Shown here piece after piece: positions 25,512-35,013 of a DNA stretch of 64,000 bases. Every line of letters starts with the position of its first letter. The stretch's first letter is position 1. Below the pieces are notes generated by a model. It had not been told where the DNA came from, did not search any database, and saw only the letters and a program-made list of their open reading frames with translations. Where the stretch lies: NCBI GenBank assembly GCA_947499955.1, contig CANMQI010000018.1:1-64000 (forward strand), written 5' to 3'. Source of the stretch: an uncultured Granulosicoccus sp. (GTDB lineage Bacteria; Pseudomonadota; Gammaproteobacteria; Granulosicoccales; Granulosicoccaceae). The position numbers and the translations under genes are program-made.

Positions 25512-28211
25512 ATGCAGGTATCCAAGGCCTCGTCCGATAATGATGCAGCCGTGCGAGGTGGCAAACCGGCCGCTCGTGCAGCGAAGAAGTCTCGGGATCG
25601 GGCCGGGGGAAGCCTGCTCGGCAAGTTGAATCCGTTTTCCTATCTGCCGAAGATGGGGGCACGTGTCCATATCTCCATCGGCTTGTCTTCCTTTGTCAGT
25701 AGTGTGGTCTTGCTGGCCTTGTTTCTCGGCCTGATTCCCGATCGTGAAAGCGCTCGCATGCAGACGCGAGTGGTGCTGTCAGAGTCTGTGGCCACACTGG
25801 GTTCGGTTCTGCTTCGCGCAGGGGATATCTCCGGATTACGCTCATCGCTCGAGTTCGTCATAGAACAGAACGTGGACATTCACCTCATTGAACTGCAGCG
25901 TCGCAGTGGCGGTGCCATTACCTTCGAATCGCAGCGCTCGCTGCCCGAAGGAATCAGCGCAGAGCAGCTCATCACGGATGACGTCATGGTGCCGCTGATG
26001 CAGCGAGGGCGCGAATGGGGCACCCTGGTGTTCAGATTCCTGTCGACAGACAATCAGCCCTGGCATATCCGCTATCGCGAGTCGCCGCTGTTCCTGATTG
26101 CCTTTATCAGTCTGTGCAGCTTTCCCTTGTTCTACCTCTTTCTGGGAAAGATGCTCAAGGAACTGAACCCGTCGGAAGCGGTGCCCTCCCGTGTCCGATC
26201 GGCTCTGGATACCATTGCCGAGGCGCTGCTCGTGCTGGATGCCCGCGGCAATATCGTACTGGCAAACTCAGCCTTTGCGCAGTTGACCGGCAAGGAGCCC
26301 GAGTCCTTGCTGGGTCTGTCTGCCGGCGTCCTGCCCTGGCAGAGCGATGAGCTACAGGAAGGGCATGTCTGGGATGCTTCCCTGTTCGAAGCCAAGACGA
26401 CCCGGCACGAAAAGATCGGTTTCACCGACGCGGCCGGACAGATACGCATATTCATCGTCAATTGTTCGCCGGTATTCGCGGCCAATGATCAGGTAGGTGG
26501 GGTGCTGATCAGCATGGACGATGTCACACAACTCGAGGAGCAGGAGATCCTGCTGCGCGAGTCGATGAAAGTCGCTGAAGAGGCCAGTCAGGCAAAAAGT
26601 GCGTTTCTGTCGAACATGAGTCACGAAATACGGACGCCGATGACAGCCATTCTCGGTTTTACCGAGGTGATGAAGCGTAATAATCGCACCAGTGAATCAG
26701 AGCGACTCGGTTACCTGAATACGATCGCCAACAGCGGCCAGCATCTGCTGGAGCTGATCAATGATGTGCTGGATCTGTCCAAGGTTGAATCCGGAGCCAT
26801 GGAAGTGGAGGAACTGCCTTGTGATTGTGCGTCGATAGCACAGGATGTTGTTCGTGTTCTGCAATCGAAGGCCGATGAAAAGCGCATCGAACTGGAAGTG
26901 CAGGTGCTCAGTGATTTTCCCGAGGAAATCCTTGCTGACCCCTCACGACTGCGCCAGGTGATCACCAACCTGGTCGGCAATGCCATCAAATTCACCGATC
27001 AGGGGGCCGTGCTGGTGCAATTGTCCTTCATTGCTGCAGATGATCCGACTCAAGCGCGTATCCGGATCGATGTCGTCGATAGCGGAATCGGCATGAACGA
27101 GGAGCAGCAGGCGCGCATCTTCGAAGCCTTCACGCAGGCCAGTGCCAGTATTTCCAGACGTTTCGGAGGGACCGGTCTCGGATTGTCCATCAGTCGACAA
27201 TTGACAGAGGCAATGAACGGGACCCTGGAAGTCTCCAGTGAGGAGGGGGTGGGTAGTACTTTTCACGTGGAGCTGCCGGTTGCTCAGGAATCGTACACGC
27301 TGTTGCCGCCGGAGACGATCATGGCCGCGCTCGAGCGTGTCGATGTGCCCACACAGGTGACCTGGGATCTGCCCGAGAGTCGCATTCTGGTCGTGGATGA
27401 CGGGCCCGAGAACCGGCAGCTTATGTCGGTGATTCTGACGGGTCTCAAGCTTCATGTGACTGTGGCCGAAAACGGCAAGGAAGGCCTTGACATGGCAGTT
27501 TCCGCAATGCATTCAGAGCCATTCGACCTCATTTTCATGGATATTCAGATGCCGGTAATGGATGGATATGAAGCGGTCTCGGAGATGCGCAAGGCCGGTG
27601 TGGAGCTGCCCGTGGTGGCTCTGACGGCAAATGCCATGAAGGGGTTCGAGAAAGACATCCTGGCGGCCGGTTTCTCGCATTACATGGTCAAACCCATCGA
27701 CATGAATCTGCTGGGGGACCTGCTGGCGCGGCAATTGGGTGGGGTTCGGCGTGTGGTGGACGTCGAATCGGAACTCGAGACCTCTGTTGTTGCAGATCAG
27801 GCAGTGAACAATGCTTCAGTCAGTGACAAGCCTGCCGATTCTTTAGAGATGGAAGCTGAACAGGACGACTTCGACGGTGTTGAACCTGTCTACAGCACAC
27901 TGCCGGTACAGATCCCCGATTTCTACGAGGTCGTGGAGCAGTTCATACAGCGAGTGCAGGAAGAACATCTCAGGTTGACAATGGCAATTGAGCAGAATGA
28001 TGGTGAGACGGTTGCCCAGATCGCGCACTGGTTGCGTGGTTCTGGCGGCAATGTCGGGTATATCGGCTTTGCCGAGCTATGTAACGAGATCGAATCCTGT
28101 GCCCACGGCGACATGTCACAACTGCCTCCTCTGGTGGAGCAGTTGCAGGCGTTCACACGTCAGGTGCTTGCCGGTTGGCAAGTGACTCCCCGCCCCGGCG
28201 CCGCAGGTTGA
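25512..28211 (+). CDS. BarA-like hybrid sensor histidine kinase
   Basis: An 899-residue inner-membrane kinase. Order: basic N-terminus; TM1 (about 50-72); a short periplasmic or linker sensor of about 120 residues; TM2 (about 175-195); PAS domain (about 205-325, ANSAFAQLTGKEPES); HisKA with His371 (NMSHEIRTPMTAILGF); HATPase with NLVGNAIKFTDQG and GGTGLGLSISR; receiver with Asp677 (FMDIQMPVMDGYEA); and a C-terminal HPt with His839 (IAHWLRGSGGNVGY). This tripartite layout is a phosphorelay that hands phosphate to a separate regulator. The adjacent REC-GGDEF-EAL protein is the obvious candidate. ATG 25512 has GGAAG 8 nt upstream; a GTG start 63 nt earlier is possible. Confidence 0.9.
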   Translation: MQVSKASSDNDAAVRGGKPAARAAKKSRDRAGGSLLGKLNPFSYLPKMGARVHISIGLSSFVSSVVLLALFLGLIPDRESARMQTRVVLSESVATLGSVLLRAGDISGLRSSLEFVIEQNVDIHLIELQRRSGGAITFESQRSLPEGISAEQLITDDVMVPLMQRGREWGTLVFRFLSTDNQPWHIRYRESPLFLIAFISLCSFPLFYLFLGKMLKELNPSEAVPSRVRSALDTIAEALLVLDARGNIVLANSAFAQLTGKEPESLLGLSAGVLPWQSDELQEGHVWDASLFEAKTTRHEKIGFTDAAGQIRIFIVNCSPVFAANDQVGGVLISMDDVTQLEEQEILLRESMKVAEEASQAKSAFLSNMSHEIRTPMTAILGFTEVMKRNNRTSESERLGYLNTIANSGQHLLELINDVLDLSKVESGAMEVEELPCDCASIAQDVVRVLQSKADEKRIELEVQVLSDFPEEILADPSRLRQVITNLVGNAIKFTDQGAVLVQLSFIAADDPTQARIRIDVVDSGIGMNEEQQARIFEAFTQASASISRRFGGTGLGLSISRQLTEAMNGTLEVSSEEGVGSTFHVELPVAQESYTLLPPETIMAALERVDVPTQVTWDLPESRILVVDDGPENRQLMSVILTGLKLHVTVAENGKEGLDMAVSAMHSEPFDLIFMDIQMPVMDGYEAVSEMRKAGVELPVVALTANAMKGFEKDILAAGFSHYMVKPIDMNLLGDLLARQLGGVRRVVDVESELETSVVADQAVNNASVSDKPADSLEMEAEQDDFDGVEPVYSTLPVQIPDFYEVVEQFIQRVQEEHLRLTMAIEQNDGETVAQIAHWLRGSGGNVGYIGFAELCNEIESCAHGDMSQLPPLVEQLQAFTRQVLAGWQVTPRPGAAG

Positions 28212-28220
28212 CCCACAACC

Positions 28221-30035
28221 ATGTCCATGGGTGAGTCTCCCAAGAAGCCTGTCGATGAACGTCCAGCGATACTGATGGATGCGCAGACACGCAAGCTGAT
28301 GGCGAGCTCCAAGATCATGATGGTCGATGATGAACCGATCAACATGCGGGTGTTGCAGCTGCACCTGACGGCGCAAGGCTACGGACGGTTTGTCAGTGTG
28401 ACCGACTCCAGACTGGCCATGTCGACCATTCGCAGTGAACGACCCAGTGTCTTGTTGCTCGATCTGAACATGCCTGATGTCTCGGGCCTGGAAATACTCA
28501 GTGAGGTGCGCTCCGATGAGGAGTTGAAGCAGCTGCCGGTGATTGTGCTGACCTCCTCCAACGATCCGGAGACCAAGGTCGAGGCGCTGCAACTGGGGGC
28601 AACGGATTTTCTGCCCAAGCCGGTCGACGCCAATGAGCTGGCACTGCGCATGAAGAACACCATCGTTGCCCGTGCCTATGAGCAGCGTCTCATGCATTTC
28701 GATTCTCTGACCAATCTGCCGAATCGGCTGTACTTTTCGAGGCTGGTGCACAAGCTGATGAAGTCACCTGCGTTGACCAACGGCCGCGTTGCGCTGTTGC
28801 TGTTCAACATCAATCGCTTCAAGTCGATCAATGATACGTTCGGTTCAGAGCAAGGCGACGATGTGCTGTGGGCCTTCAGTCAGCGGATGCAGCTGGTGTT
28901 CGATCATGCGCAGGGCATCTCCCCGCTACAGAAGGAGACGCTCAAACCGCATTGCATTGCTCGTCTGGGCGGAGCCCGTTTTGGCGTGCTGGTGCAGTTC
29001 GGTGTCGGCCAATGTGAGGCGCCGGTCATACAGGAATGGTTGCCTCTGCTGATCGGGGAGTTGGAAAAGCCCTTTTTCGTCGAGCAGCAGGATGTCTATG
29101 TCTCGACGAGCGTGGGTGTTTCTGCCCTTGGCGAGAATGCCCATACGGTCGAGAATCTGATCAACAATGCCGAGACCGCGATGCGCTATGCCAAAGAGCA
29201 GCAGTCGCCGGGCTACGCCTTGTATTCGTCAGACATGATGTCCAGGGCTCGTCGCGCCCTGCGTATGGAAAATGCCATGCGTACGGCACTGGTCAATGAT
29301 GAAATGACGCTGGTGTATCAACCCAAGGTAGATGTCCGTACAGGCATGATCAACGGCGCCGAAGCCTTGCTGCGATGGAACAATCCGGATCTGGGCCTTG
29401 TATCACCCGTGGACTTCATACCGGTGGCGGAATCCACGGGCATGATCGTGGCTATTGGTCACTGGGTTCTGGAGGCGGCGTGTCGGCAGGCGGTCATATT
29501 CCGCAAGGAATGCAACCCTGCGTTCAAGATGGCGGTCAATGTGTCCATACGGCAGTTGTATGAAGCCAGTTTTCACCAGTCGGTCGATGAAATACTCAAG
29601 CGCAGCGCTCTGCCTTCGGAAGCCCTGATCATCGAACTGACAGAGAACATGATCATGGACGATGTCGAGGCCAATATCGGCAAGCTATCCCTGTTGCGTG
29701 AACTCGGTGTCGGCATCTCCGTGGATGATTTTGGTACAGGCTATTCTTCGTTGAGTTATCTGCAGCGTTTCCCGATCGATCAATTGAAGATAGATCGCTC
29801 ATTCATCATGGAGATAGAGTCGGCTGATGAAAAGGCACCGATCGTCAAGGCCATCGTGTCGCTGGCACATGATCTCGAGCTCAGTGTCGTGGCGGAAGGT
29901 ATCGAGGAGCAGGTCCAGCTGGATCACATTCGCAAGCTCGGTTGTGAGGAATACCAGGGTTATCTGAAAAGTCGGCCAGTGAGCGCCAGTGACTTCATGC
30001 AATTGATGCTGGATGAGCTGAGGAAATGCGCCTGA
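28221..30035 (+). CDS. Response regulator with degenerate GGDEF and intact EAL (c-di-GMP phosphodiesterase)
   Basis: A 604-residue cytoplasmic protein. The receiver (about 30-150) has phospho-Asp81 in LLDLNMPDVSG and Lys in FLPKPVD. The GGDEF domain (about 165-320) has GGARF at 250-254 in place of GGDEF, so no cyclase activity is expected. The EAL domain (about 340-600) keeps EALLRW at 381, AVNVS, IIELTEN, VDDFGTGYSS, LKIDRSF and VVAEGIEE, so c-di-GMP hydrolysis is likely. It starts 9 nt after the hybrid kinase gene, which suggests that the kinase controls phosphodiesterase activity. The degenerate GGDEF may serve as a GTP-binding regulatory module. Confidence 0.9.
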   Translation: MSMGESPKKPVDERPAILMDAQTRKLMASSKIMMVDDEPINMRVLQLHLTAQGYGRFVSVTDSRLAMSTIRSERPSVLLLDLNMPDVSGLEILSEVRSDEELKQLPVIVLTSSNDPETKVEALQLGATDFLPKPVDANELALRMKNTIVARAYEQRLMHFDSLTNLPNRLYFSRLVHKLMKSPALTNGRVALLLFNINRFKSINDTFGSEQGDDVLWAFSQRMQLVFDHAQGISPLQKETLKPHCIARLGGARFGVLVQFGVGQCEAPVIQEWLPLLIGELEKPFFVEQQDVYVSTSVGVSALGENAHTVENLINNAETAMRYAKEQQSPGYALYSSDMMSRARRALRMENAMRTALVNDEMTLVYQPKVDVRTGMINGAEALLRWNNPDLGLVSPVDFIPVAESTGMIVAIGHWVLEAACRQAVIFRKECNPAFKMAVNVSIRQLYEASFHQSVDEILKRSALPSEALIIELTENMIMDDVEANIGKLSLLRELGVGISVDDFGTGYSSLSYLQRFPIDQLKIDRSFIMEIESADEKAPIVKAIVSLAHDLELSVVAEGIEEQVQLDHIRKLGCEEYQGYLKSRPVSASDFMQLMLDELRKCA

Positions 30036-30085
30036 GCCTGGGATAGACTGTCCGCCATCTGATTTGCGGTTCAAGGTTCTGTTGT

Positions 30086-31285
30086 ATGGAATTTCAGTCT
30101 GAGCGTGGCACTGTTCTGGACACTCATGTCCGTCGCCTGATCGATGGGCAGCATTTTTCGGGTGTGGCCTGGTGTGTCGAACACCGTGGTCGCGTGGTGG
30201 CGCAGGGTGCTCAGGGGCACCGGGATTCGCAAGGCCTCCAGCCTTTGTCGGATGACACTCTGTATCGCCTGTACTCGATGACCAAACCGATCGTATCCGT
30301 GCGCTGCCTGCAACTGATCGAAGCGGGTCTGCTGCAGCTGGATGACCCGGTCAGTCGCTTCATTCCGGAATTCTCCCGGCAGCAGGTCATGGGAGAAGAC
30401 GGTCATCTGCAGCCTCTGCACAGAGCCATGACCATCGAGGACCTGCTGACTCATCGCTCCGGACTTTCCTATGATTTTCTGCCTGACTGCAAGGTCGCTG
30501 AAGGCTATCGGGATGTGGGTCTTGCTGCAGATGGTTCGCGTTCCCTGCAGGATCTGTGCAGACAACTTGCCAGCATGCCACTGGCATTTCAACCGGGGAC
30601 ACGCTGGTATTACAGCTATTCTACCGATGTACTCGCGGGCATCATCGAGCGGGTTGACGACAAGCCGCTGGGTGCCTGTCTGCAAGAATCACTGTTTGCG
30701 CCTCTGGGAATGGACGATACCGGTTTTCAAGTAGGGGCGCAGAATCGCTCGCGCCTGGCGCAGATGTTCGGTCAGCGAGAGCTGGGTGAAGTGCCGGTGG
30801 CCGGCGAGGGCGATCAGGCGCCAGCCAACAAGCTGCGGCCCATGGACGTCGAAGAAAGCTACCCGGTGGATAGCGAAGATTTTGCCCGTGGCGGCATCGG
30901 GCTGTACTCCAGCATTGCCGACTATCGGCGATTCATGGACGTGCTCATGCATGGCAAGGCAGCTTCGGGTGAAACCATGCTGTCACAGCCCATGCTGGAG
31001 CTGGCCTGGCAGAATCGACTGCGGCAGGCGCAGATGCCGATCACCATCGGTGACAAGGCCTACCCCGGTTACGGCTGGGGTCTGACCGGGCGCATCATGG
31101 CGGAAACTTCCGCTGCCGTGCGTCTGAGCGCCGGCGGTGAAGGCGGTTGGGCGGGGGCTGCGTCCACGTATTTCTGGGTGGATCCGGCCAATGCATTCAG
31201 CGGGATCATCATGACGCAGTATCTCGGCTCGCAGATCTCCCTGGGGCCTGATATGCAGGCGCTGGCCTACGCGGCGCTGGGCTAA
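30086..31285 (+). CDS. Beta-lactamase-fold serine hydrolase (class C-like esterase)
   Basis: A 399-residue member of the beta-lactamase/EstB/penicillin-binding superfamily. The nucleophile motif SMTK (SxxK) is at Ser64-Lys67 in LYSMTKPIVS. A Tyr-containing second motif, WYYSYSTDVLAGI, is at about 174-186, and the third element, a GGWAG-type strand, is at about 355. No signal peptide is visible, so a cytoplasmic esterase or lactonase is more likely than a true beta-lactamase. Substrate cannot be deduced. It is 50 bp downstream of the EAL gene but is probably not functionally related. A strong hairpin follows, before convergent hemH. Confidence 0.83.
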   Translation: MEFQSERGTVLDTHVRRLIDGQHFSGVAWCVEHRGRVVAQGAQGHRDSQGLQPLSDDTLYRLYSMTKPIVSVRCLQLIEAGLLQLDDPVSRFIPEFSRQQVMGEDGHLQPLHRAMTIEDLLTHRSGLSYDFLPDCKVAEGYRDVGLAADGSRSLQDLCRQLASMPLAFQPGTRWYYSYSTDVLAGIIERVDDKPLGACLQESLFAPLGMDDTGFQVGAQNRSRLAQMFGQRELGEVPVAGEGDQAPANKLRPMDVEESYPVDSEDFARGGIGLYSSIADYRRFMDVLMHGKAASGETMLSQPMLELAWQNRLRQAQMPITIGDKAYPGYGWGLTGRIMAETSAAVRLSAGGEGGWAGAASTYFWVDPANAFSGIIMTQYLGSQISLGPDMQALAYAALG

Positions 31286-31338
31286 TCAGCAAGGGTTCTG
31301 TGCCGGTTGTTGCAACGCGTATCGGGTGGCGATAGTCA

Positions 31339-31372
31339 CTGGTTCATCTCGATACGGCTCGAGACGAACCAG
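31339..31372. terminator. Strong hairpin between convergent genes
   Basis: CTGGTTCATCTCGA (31339-31352) and TCGAGACGAACCAG (31359-31372) form a 14-bp stem with one G-T wobble and a 6-nt loop. It lies between the serine hydrolase gene and hemH, which converge. No T-tract is evident on either side. A bidirectional terminator or mRNA 3' end element is the likely role. Confidence 0.6.
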
Positions 31373-31408
31373 CAGACCCGGAGCCTTGTCCGGACTGGCA
31401 GTGAGCAA

Positions 31409-32539
31409 TCAGGTCGGACGGCCAGTCACGAAGGTGGGTTTCATGGCTGCGGCGCGTTCGGCAGTTGCCTGGTTCTGCTGTTCCTCCAGCTGGCGGTCTC
31501 GTTGCGCGTCAGCTTCCGGCCAGCCCTGGGCATGGCGTTCGACCAGTCCACCCAGAAAGGCGATATGGTCAGCTCGATCATTCAGGCAGGGAATGTACTG
31601 GAAGCGTTCGCCACCATTTTCCTCGAAGTACTCGCGGTTCTCGCCGCAGATCTCTTCAATGGTCTCCAGGCAATCGGCAGAGAACGCAGGGGACATGATA
31701 TCGATCGACTTGAAGCCTTCGCCCGGCAGAGCCTTCATGGTGTCATCGCAGTAAGGACGAAGCCATTCTTCCCGACCCACCCGTGACTGGAAGACCACTC
31801 TGATCTTGTCGCTGGCGATACCCAGCTCCTCGGCCAGCAATCTGGAGGTCTTGTGACAGAGGCAGAAGTAGGGATCACCGTTGAGCACGTAACGTTGTGG
31901 AATGCCGTGATAGGAGGTCACCAGCAAGTCACCACGACCGTGCGTCTCCCAGCTTTCCCGGACACTGGCCGCCAGCGACTGGATGAAGGCGGCATGGTCG
32001 CAGAACTGGTTGATGAACCGCATTTCCGGAATCCAGCGGGTTTTCTGCATGCGCTGTGTCACGGCGTCGAATACCGAGGCGGTGGTGGTGCCCGAATACT
32101 GTGGATACATGGGCAACACGATCAGCCGGCGCACATTGGCCGCTTCCAGCTCGCTGATGGCACTGTCGATGGACGGTTGACCGTAACGCATGCCCAGAGC
32201 GACCGTGATCGATTCACCAAATCGCTGCTGCAGTTCCTGTTGCAGGGCGCTGGCCTGTTGACGCGAAATACTCAACAACGGGGAACCGCTTTCGTCTGAC
32301 CAGACCTCGCGATAGGCCTTGGCGCTGCGCGCGGGTCGTATGCGCAGAATGACACCATGCAATATGAGCTTCCACAACCAGCGGGGTAGCTCGATGATGC
32401 GCGGGTCACTCAGAAACTCGGCCAGGTAACGTCTGACAGGGCCGGTTTCCGGGGCTTCCGGTGTGCCTAGGTTGACCAGCAGAACGCCCAGGCGTGACGG
32501 TGTGCCATGCTCGTAATTCGGTGTGCCAATGTATTTCAT
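31409..32539 (-). CDS. hemH: Ferrochelatase
   Basis: A 376-residue enzyme that inserts Fe2+ into protoporphyrin IX, the last step of protoheme synthesis. It has the N-terminal GVLLVNLGTPEAPETGPVRRYL, the active-site His in SYHGIPQRYV (about 214-223), CHKTSRLLAEELG, and the Glu-rich SRVGREEWLRPYCDD. The C-terminal about 45 residues (after HIAFLGGLVERHAQG) are charged and Gln/Arg-rich, a modest extension. The gene stands alone on the minus strand. hemJ, for the preceding oxidation step, is in the same window near 61.5 kb but not linked. Confident assignment. Confidence 0.94.
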   Translation of the reverse strand: MKYIGTPNYEHGTPSRLGVLLVNLGTPEAPETGPVRRYLAEFLSDPRIIELPRWLWKLILHGVILRIRPARSAKAYREVWSDESGSPLLSISRQQASALQQELQQRFGESITVALGMRYGQPSIDSAISELEAANVRRLIVLPMYPQYSGTTTASVFDAVTQRMQKTRWIPEMRFINQFCDHAAFIQSLAASVRESWETHGRGDLLVTSYHGIPQRYVLNGDPYFCLCHKTSRLLAEELGIASDKIRVVFQSRVGREEWLRPYCDDTMKALPGEGFKSIDIMSPAFSADCLETIEEICGENREYFEENGGERFQYIPCLNDRADHIAFLGGLVERHAQGWPEADAQRDRQLEEQQNQATAERAAAMKPTFVTGRPT

Positions 32540-32800
32540 GTGGTTTCTGGATCGTACCTGCGCAAGAAGTCAGAGCTCTCTGTTACGCTGATTCTGTCGG
32601 GTTGGAGCTTCGGGGGTTGCCTTGGCGATCACGCAAGCGTCACGCCAGCATCGGACAGGACCTTTTCAGGTCTGGCATTCATATGTCGCTATCCTTATGA
32701 CTCGGTTCACTCGTAGCGAGTCAGTACGGGTAAACTGCAGTTATTCATCAGTATAACCGTTCGGACACATGCCGATTAGTCAACGCGAAAGAGGTGCGCC

Positions 32801-34579
32801 TTGTCGCTGATCATCGCCTTACCCCGGGAGCGTCGCTCCGGCGAACGCCGGGTTGCACTGGACCCGTCTCGTGTGGAACGGCTGCTGCAGGACGGCATGC
32901 AGGTTCGCATCGAGGCTGAATGCGGTCATGCGGCCAGCTTCTACGATGAAGCCTATCAAGGCGTCACGGTCGTGGAGGACTTCGCCGAGCTCGTTCGCGA
33001 CGCCAATATCGTCGTCAAGGTCGTCTGCCCGACGCTGGAAGAGATTGCCTTGTTGCCGGCAAATTCGGTCCTGGTCTGCATCATGTCCGCCTTCCAGCAT
33101 CTGCCGGAGCTGCATGCGCTGCGAGAGCGTCAGATCACGGTGCTGGGCATGGACCATCTACCCAGAACCACACGCGCCCAGCCCATGGATGCCTTGTCTT
33201 CACAGGCGACGGTCGCCGGTTACAAGGCTGCGCTGCTGGCCGCTGAATTGTCCCCGCGACTGTTTCCGATGCTGACCACGGCAGCGGGCACCATTCGCCC
33301 TTCCAGGGTGCTGGTGGTGGGTGCCGGGGTTGCGGGCCTGCAGGCAATCGCCACGGCAAGGCGTCTTGGTGCCCAGGTAGAGGCCTATGATATCCGCAAG
33401 GCCGCCAAGGAACAGATCGAATCCCTGGGCGCGCGGATGATCGACACGGGCGTGGAGGTCGAAGGTGCCGGAGGGATTGCAAGGGCCCTGCGCAAGGATG
33501 AAAAGCAGATTCAGCATGATGTGCTGGCCGAACACCTGGCCCGTGCGCATGTGGTCATCTGCTCGGCGGCCATTCCAGGACGGCGCGCGCCACGCATCAT
33601 CACCGAAGACATGGTTGACGGAATGCTGCCGGAATCGGTCATTGTGGACATGGCGGCGTCCACTGGCGGCAACTGCGAGCTGACCCGCATCGGCGAGCAT
33701 TATTATCATAACGATACGCTGATCGTCGGTCCGCTGAATCTGCCCAGTCACGGTGCCGTTCATGCCAGTGAGATGTACGCCCGCAATGTCTACAACATGC
33801 TGCAGCTGGTCATTTCGGACGGTCAGGTCGTGCTGGACCCTGATGATGAAATCATCGCGCGCTGCGTCCTGATGCATGATGGCGAGGTCAATCACCCTGA
33901 AATCGCAGCGCTGCTGGAACTGCCCGAAGCGCCATTTGGTGCCGCGCCGGCGAGCCCCGAGGAAATGGCTGACGAGACCTCGGGCTGGCTGAAGGAAGAG
34001 GAGGAAGTGCAGTCCGACAAGCGCGAGACGACCGGTACTGCTGACCGGGCTACGTCCGCGACAGGCCTGGATGAAACCGCGAAAAGTGGTTCGACCGGTA
34101 CATCCGGGGCGGCGCGCAACAGCGGCTCCACCGCGAGCGGCGCATCGCCTGAGCGCGACAGTGGCGAGGGTTCTGTCCGTCGAGGCCAGTCGGCTGTGGA
34201 CGCAGAGTCCGACGATGCCATGATCCTTCCGCAGACAGTGGACAGCGCCCCTGACGAACAGGACTTGCGGGATCTGGCGGCTCTGGAAGGAGTGGATGGC
34301 GACGAAATGGTCAGACTGGCGGCCGGATACGATGATTCACTGCCCGAAGACGACGACGAAGAGGCACCGTTACCGCGTGACGATCTGACGCTGATCGATG
34401 GTGTCGGACCGGCGTTGCAGGAGAGGCTCTGTTCCTTTGGCTATCGTCAGCTGCAGCAACTGGCGGACATGGATGATGACGCTATCGAAAAGCTCTGTGT
34501 TCAGTTGGAACTCACCGACGAGATCAGTGAGCAGGATTGGCGCGGACAGGCTCGGCGGTTGATGGAGAAAGGTCTATGA
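32801..34579 (+). CDS. pntAA: NAD(P) transhydrogenase subunit alpha (part 1) fused to a helix-hairpin-helix domain
   Basis: A 592-residue protein. Residues 1-385 are the NAD(H)-binding dI component of proton-translocating transhydrogenase: RERRSGERRVALDPSRV at the start, nucleotide-binding VLVVGAGVAGLQAIATARR (about 168-186), and SHGAVHASEMYARNVYNM. dI passes hydride from NADH to NADP+. A long Ser/Thr/Gly/Asp/Glu linker (about 390-520) then leads to a C-terminal domain (about 525-592) of helix-hairpin-helix type: DDLTLIDGVGPALQERLCSF and SEQDWRGQARRL. Such domains occur at the ends of some respiratory subunits and ribosomal proteins. The start is TTG 32801 with GAGG 6 nt upstream; no in-frame ATG is near. 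The stop overlaps pntAB. Confidence 0.88.
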   Translation: MSLIIALPRERRSGERRVALDPSRVERLLQDGMQVRIEAECGHAASFYDEAYQGVTVVEDFAELVRDANIVVKVVCPTLEEIALLPANSVLVCIMSAFQHLPELHALRERQITVLGMDHLPRTTRAQPMDALSSQATVAGYKAALLAAELSPRLFPMLTTAAGTIRPSRVLVVGAGVAGLQAIATARRLGAQVEAYDIRKAAKEQIESLGARMIDTGVEVEGAGGIARALRKDEKQIQHDVLAEHLARAHVVICSAAIPGRRAPRIITEDMVDGMLPESVIVDMAASTGGNCELTRIGEHYYHNDTLIVGPLNLPSHGAVHASEMYARNVYNMLQLVISDGQVVLDPDDEIIARCVLMHDGEVNHPEIAALLELPEAPFGAAPASPEEMADETSGWLKEEEEVQSDKRETTGTADRATSATGLDETAKSGSTGTSGAARNSGSTASGASPERDSGEGSVRRGQSAVDAESDDAMILPQTVDSAPDEQDLRDLAALEGVDGDEMVRLAAGYDDSLPEDDDEEAPLPRDDLTLIDGVGPALQERLCSFGYRQLQQLADMDDDAIEKLCVQLELTDEISEQDWRGQARRLMEKGL

Positions 34580-35013
34580 GCGGTGTAGGCGGGTTGTACC
34601 TTGTCCTGTTGGCGGCCGTTGCCGGCTATGTGCTGATAGCGCGCGTGCCCTCGATTCTGCACACCCCCATGATGTCCGGGTCGAACTTCATACACGGCAT
34701 CGTGCTCGCAGGTGCCATGCTGGCTCTGGGCAATGCCGATGGCGCCATCGAGCAACTCATCGGGTTTCTGGCGGTGACCGCGGCCTCTGCCAATGTGGTT
34801 GGTGGTTTCGTGATTACCGATCGGATGCTGGCCCTGTTCGATCACAAGTCCCGCGGTCGACGCACCGCGACCGGTTATCAGGGGACCGACAGTCCGGCCA
34901 GTGAGGACCGACGCCTGCCAGGAGCCAAGAGCCGGCCGCTGTCGCGTCCCGAGTCTGCATCCTCGACATCGGCGCGTAAATCGAGCAAACGCTCTCCAGG
35001 TGGCAAGGCATGA
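34576..35013 (+). CDS. pntAB: NAD(P) transhydrogenase subunit alpha part 2 (membrane)
   Basis: A 145-residue protein whose first about 95 residues are the three-helix membrane piece of the alpha subunit (GVGGLYLVLLAAVAGYVLIA, HTPMMSGSNFIHGIVLAGAM, VVGGFVITDRML). The last about 50 residues are a basic, Ser/Arg/Pro-rich tail absent from typical PntAB (about 95-110 residues). It forms the proton channel together with PntB. Both ends overlap neighbours as ATGA, and the split pntAA-pntAB-pntB order is common in bacteria. The tail is probably cytoplasmic and disordered. Confidence 0.92.
   Translation: MSGVGGLYLVLLAAVAGYVLIARVPSILHTPMMSGSNFIHGIVLAGAMLALGNADGAIEQLIGFLAVTAASANVVGGFVITDRMLALFDHKSRGRRTATGYQGTDSPASEDRRLPGAKSRPLSRPESASSTSARKSSKRSPGGKA

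Noticed and set aside
30086..31285. Antibiotic-resistance beta-lactamase
   Set aside because: SxxK is present but there is no export signal, so a cytoplasmic esterase-type serine hydrolase is the safer call.
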